Source: Daphnia carinata | Lineage: Eukaryota; Arthropoda; Branchiopoda; Diplostraca; Daphniidae | Assembly: GCF_022539665.2 (NCBI RefSeq) | Contig: NC_081333.1 | Span: 12,832,971 to 12,896,970, forward strand | DNA: 64,000 bases | Reading direction: 5' to 3' | Part shown: piece by piece, positions 60,016-64,000 of the stretch | How positions within the stretch are numbered: position 1 is the stretch's first letter | Layout: every line of letters starts with the position of its first letter | Program-made: the position numbers and the translations under genes | Notes under the pieces: generated by a model | The model's input: the letters and a program-made list of their open reading frames with translations, nothing else | The model's database searches: none | Told to the model about the DNA's origin: nothing

Positions 60016-61814
60016 ATGCCTCCTACCATAAATCCACCGCAAAATGCCGACAGAGACCGTCGACGCCAACAGGCGTCATCGGTTACAACAGCGCCTGGAG
60101 AGAGAAGGACGGATTTGGTTTGTCGGGTGAAATATTGCAACACTCTTCCAGATATTCCCTTCGATCCTAAATTCATAACTTATCCATTCGATTCCAATAG
60201 GTAATAGATATTTTAAAGTAATATTATTTTAAGCAGGCTAAATGAGGCATAGGAATAAAAACAATCAATTAATTACCATTGCAGGTTTATACAGTACAAT
60301 GCCACTTCTTTGGAAAAGAACTACAAGTATGAGTTGCTTGCTGAGCATGATCTTGGCATCACTATTGATCTAATTAATCCAGAAGCTTATGCCAAGGAGC
60401 AAAATGCTCATTTGGATCCTGCTGATGAAAGATTGCTGGAAGAAGACTCCCATCATGCACCTCAAGATGCCAAAAGGTAATTTGACAGTGATTGTTTTAT
60501 CGTGAGGAGGAAATTTACAGTTTTTACCTGCAGAAAAGCACAACATGCCAAGAATGTATCCTGGTTGAGGCGTACAGAATACATTTCAACTGAAGCCACA
60601 CGATTCCAGCCTATGACAATTGAAAAAGTAGAGGCTAAAGTAGGTTATAGCATGAAGAAGGCTCTCAAGGAAGAACATGTATACATGGATCATGAGAGCC
60701 AGATTAAAGCTATTGAAAAAACCTTTTCTGATGCCAAGAAACCCATTGTGGAGCACAGCAGCAAAAAGGGCGTCACTGCCGTTGAAGTCTTGCCCGTTCT
60801 TCCCGATTTCAAGGTTACAGTTTATTATATTGTATTACCTTTCTAGCTTATCCTAATTCTACATCTTTACCTTTCTCACCAGTTATGGAAGTATCCATGT
60901 GCCCAGGTTATCTTCGATGCAAATCCGGCACCCGTGGATCGGCCTACTCACGTGCAAGTTGAGGAAATGTCTCAGGCTATGATTCGAGGCGTGATGGATG
61001 AAACTGGAGAACAATTTGTTGCCTACTTTTTACCAACATCGGAAACCTTGACGAAACGCGCACGAGATGCCTCCCAGTCCATCGATTACGATGACAATGA
61101 CGAGTATGACTACAAAATGGCCCGTCAGTATCATTGGAACGTCAAAAGTAAGGCCTCTAAAGGCTACGAAGAAAACTACTTTATTGTCTTCCGCGACGAT
61201 GCCGTTTACTATAACGAATTGGAGACGAGAGTTCGACTGACTAAAAGGCGACCGAAACCTGGCGAGCCTGCCACATCCAACACCCGACTGGTGCTGAAAC
61301 ATCGTTCGTTGACATCGCGTGAGCATCGCATGTTCCGTCAGCGCGAAAGGCAGCTGGAACCCGCCAATCAAGCTGAGGACGAAGCAGATATGGAAGAGGA
61401 TGAAGAAGAAAACGACGACGAAGAAGAAGTAGAAGTCGGTAGTACACGACTGGCCAAAGAGGACGACAAAGAAGATGAAGATAAAGATGCTGAAAGTGAC
61501 GCGCGTAGTGAGCGTTCTCGGTCACGCTCCCGGTCCAAGTCCAAATCTCCAAGATCTGCTAGTAGCGCAGGTTCTAGCAGTCGCTCGCGATCCTCTAGTG
61601 CAGCATCATCCCACCGTTCTGCTTCACCACCGGCTGCAGAAGTTGACCAGGCGCAGGATAAAAAGTATTGAATATTATATACCTGCAACATCTAGACCTT
61701 GTTTTAAATATTCTTCTTGAAAATAGGAGCAGCAGTGGAAGTGGTAGTTCATCTTCATCGTCCAGTGCCAGCAGTAGCGCCAGCAGCAGTGGAAGCAGCA
61801 GCGACAGCGAATGA
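60016..61814 (+). CDS. Paf1: RNA polymerase II-associated factor 1 (PAF1)
   Basis: Five exons (60016-60200, 60285-60476, 60534-60813, 60883-61664, 61727-61814) encode 508 residues. PAF1 is the core subunit of the PAF1 complex, which travels with RNA polymerase II and promotes histone H2B ubiquitination and H3K4/K36 methylation. Conserved blocks are [79 protein letters not shown] and [20 protein letters not shown]. The C-terminus is a long acidic stretch followed by an RS/SR-rich region and a Ser run ending SDSE. Start chosen as the first Met of the conserved frame. It converges on WDR26. Confidence 0.93.
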
Positions 61815-62572
61815 ATTCGCACAATGAAAAGAATGAAGAAAAAAAAAAAATGAAATTGAATAATAACAATCCGAGGGGTTTGTATCAATCGGCGGCGTCC
61901 ATAATACAATGAGAAATGCTTTCACTTCAATTTATTTCTCGTCAAGTTCAAGAGGGGATGAACGACTTGAAATAAACGTTCAAGGCTGGTAAAACCTTGT
62001 TCTCAACGTCTTTCTCTTGTAGACTGACTCTTCTTCAACGAATAAAAAGATGAATACAGGATTTCGCGTCTAGTAGTGGCCGAGATGAATAATATTTGCG
62101 GATTGGCGAAACAGGTGACACACCAGAAGAGAAGCAAAACGGTGATGGTGTTTCTTTTCCGGTAGTCATCGCCCATTGTTGCGATACACTTTAACTCGCC
62201 TAATCGCTCGTATGTACATAAACATCTATGAGGGGAGTGCGAATCGAGAACTGGCTATCAATCCCCATCACTCTCTCCTTTAGACAAAATAAAATTCGCG
62301 TATTAAACTAGGATCCGTTCGATGCACCAGTATACGATGAATGACCTGTGCAATGAGATAAAGAAAAAAAAGAAACGGGACGAAAAAGAAAGAAAAAATC
62401 TACTCAGTTGACTATAGATTTTTTTTTTACGTTTCTTTTTTTTCCTTTTTTTTTTATTTCTCACGACCAAACAAAAGACAAAAAAATGTCAAATTTCTTT
62501 TCTCTTTCTTATAATAGCAAATTTTTAATTATTAATTTGTTTTTTAGCGTAGCCTCCAAGGGCTCCAAGGAA
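61815..62572. other. Shared 3' region of PAF1 and WDR26
   Basis: No coding exon recognised. It contains T/A-rich tracts (62410-62460) and probably both 3' UTRs. Confidence 0.5.
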
Positions 62573-64000
62573 TTACGGACCTGAGTTAGACGGAGTGGGT
62601 TTGGGGCTACCAGATGAATGATTAGTGACGGCCGATGCAGTAGCGGCTGCATTATTTGTAGTGGCTTGTGTACTGGCAGCAGTAGCAGAATTGCGGCATT
62701 CCTGCGACGGCCCCCATAGCCGGACCGTGCCGTCATCTGAAGCTGAAGCGAGCAGATGAGGGAAGCGCGGGTTCCAGTGAACACAATTGACCGTTCTGGA
62801 ATGACCCGTCAGTGTTGCTAGAGGTAGCTCACGACGTATATGCCACACGAAAACTTTGTTATCTGTTCGTATTAAAAATTGCGATAAAAATTTCAATTAT
62901 GAATACAAAGGGGGAAAGAAATGAAAGCTTTTCTGTTTCACCTTCGCTGCCACTAGCGATGAATTCCTGTCCTAATCCACCGAAACCTGAGTGGATCGTG
63001 TAGAAACCTTGGGTCAATCCTTGGTACTTGCGCACCAAAATGCGATCCTGGTCACATTCAATCAAATCAAAGATTAAAATTAAGCAAATTGGGATCTGAA
63101 TGAGAGTTTACCTGAAGATCCCACAGGTGAACACCCTGAGTAGCGACGTTGAGCAAAGCCAAACGGCCTGTGCTGTTGACCGTGAACGACATAATTGGAT
63201 GATCTTCTTGTAGTCTATCATCGTACTCATACAATTAGTGCAAAATAGAAATGATGGAACAAAGCCAAAATCTCTCACATGTTGCAGTCTGTCAGGTCAT
63301 CAAAGTTATATCCTCTAATGCGATGATGCGTGTCGGCAGCCAGCACAGTTTTGCCGTCCATCTTCCAGGCCAGCGCTTGAACTCGAACTCCCTCCCAAGA
63401 TTCCAGCACGTTTCCTTCCAAATCCTGAAAATGCAACGCAAAGCGGATTATTAAATTTTTGTTATTTGAATGAAATAAAAATTACGCAGAGATAGAATTG
63501 TCCACGACATCCGCCAGCCACAAAACGTCTACCATCCGGATGCCAAGCGCACGACGTCAGCGAATCCTCAGAGGCGTGCGACAATTTGGTCCTCAATTGA
63601 CCCGTCTCGACTTGCCAAACCCACAGTTCTGGGCAGTCGTCGGGACCACATGCAGCCAGATGACTGCTGTCTGGGCTCCACGACAAATAAGCTACGCCGT
63701 ACGAATGGCCTTCCAGCGTTTTCAAATGCGTCAGCGAACAGTTATCCTAAAGCGAAAAGGTCAAACTTAAGCAAATCAAACGTGTAAATAGCCAGATGTT
63801 TCGACACGTACCGGATCCACATTCCATATCATCACAGTGGTGTCTTTGGATCCGGTTGCCAGTTTGGTGCCGTCGGGCGAAAACCGACAAAACCAAACTT
63901 CATCACAGTGATCGTTGAGAACTTGCAGTGTCTCCAGAGGAAGTTGTTCCCTGAATTCGCGATAACAAAAATAATTTAAGCATACTGAACCTCTTCTTCT
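62573..64000 (-). CDS. Wdr26: WDR26 (GID/CTLH ubiquitin ligase subunit), C-terminal part
   Basis: Six exons lie in the window (63812-63950, 63486-63746, 63279-63424, 63112-63214, 62942-63047, 62573-62862) and the gene continues beyond the right edge, where the LisH-CTLH part should be. The WD40 repeats read [60 protein letters not shown], and finally [20 protein letters not shown] with [20 protein letters not shown]. The last segments match human WDR26 nearly word for word. WDR26 is a substrate-recruiting subunit of the GID/CTLH E3 ligase. After the last repeat comes a species-specific Ala/Thr/Ser tail of about 40 residues. Confidence 0.92.

Noticed and set aside
61368-61909. Ser/Leu-rich ORFs on the minus strand
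   Set aside because: Shadows of the acidic and SR-rich PAF1 tail.

Overview
The window looks like nuclear DNA from a small-genome arthropod, most probably a Daphnia-like branchiopod crustacean. Introns are mostly 55-75 bp, genes sit tail-to-tail or head-to-head at distances of 100-300 bp, and the proteins are animal ones (kayak/Fos, centrosomin, PAF1, WDR26). The organism call is inference from this style; no rRNA or organelle marker is present.

Left part (1-24.8 kb): a truncated and an intact galactose-3-O-sulfotransferase-like gene in tandem, then a cluster of four M1 aminopeptidase N genes. Three (4.1-8.5, 9.8-13.9, 15.4-19.6 kb) are on the minus strand and end in Thr-rich stalks with a hydrophobic tail typical of GPI anchoring. 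The fourth (21.1-24.8 kb) is on the plus strand, lacks stalk and tail, and has TAMEN in place of GAMEN.

Middle part (24.8-39.6 kb): a repeat-rich graveyard. It holds fold-back elements, a partial broken copy of the fourth aminopeptidase fused to an RTRAF fragment, a tandem direct repeat, a 1.9-kb inverted repeat whose loop carries three tRNA-like sequences, a decayed coiled-coil gene, and a broken vasa DEAD-box helicase copy. One intact intronless gene lies here (30.6-31.6 kb): two tandem HEPN-like domains, each with an RNxxxH motif. I consider it the most interesting unexplained coding sequence in the window.

Right part (39.6-64 kb): dense housekeeping genes. In order: XRCC2 (+, degenerate Walker A), centrosomin (-), a C19orf47-like SAM protein (+), CLCC1 (-), SRP14 (+), TTC27 (-), a SINE-like insertion, kayak/Fos (-), PAF1 (+), and the C-terminal part of WDR26 (-, runs out of the window). 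CLCC1 and SRP14 start 190 bp apart and probably share a bidirectional promoter. The reading frames of the spliced models given here close correctly (total lengths divisible by three) for the sulfotransferase, XRCC2, centrosomin, C19orf47-like, CLCC1, SRP14, TTC27, kayak and PAF1 genes.
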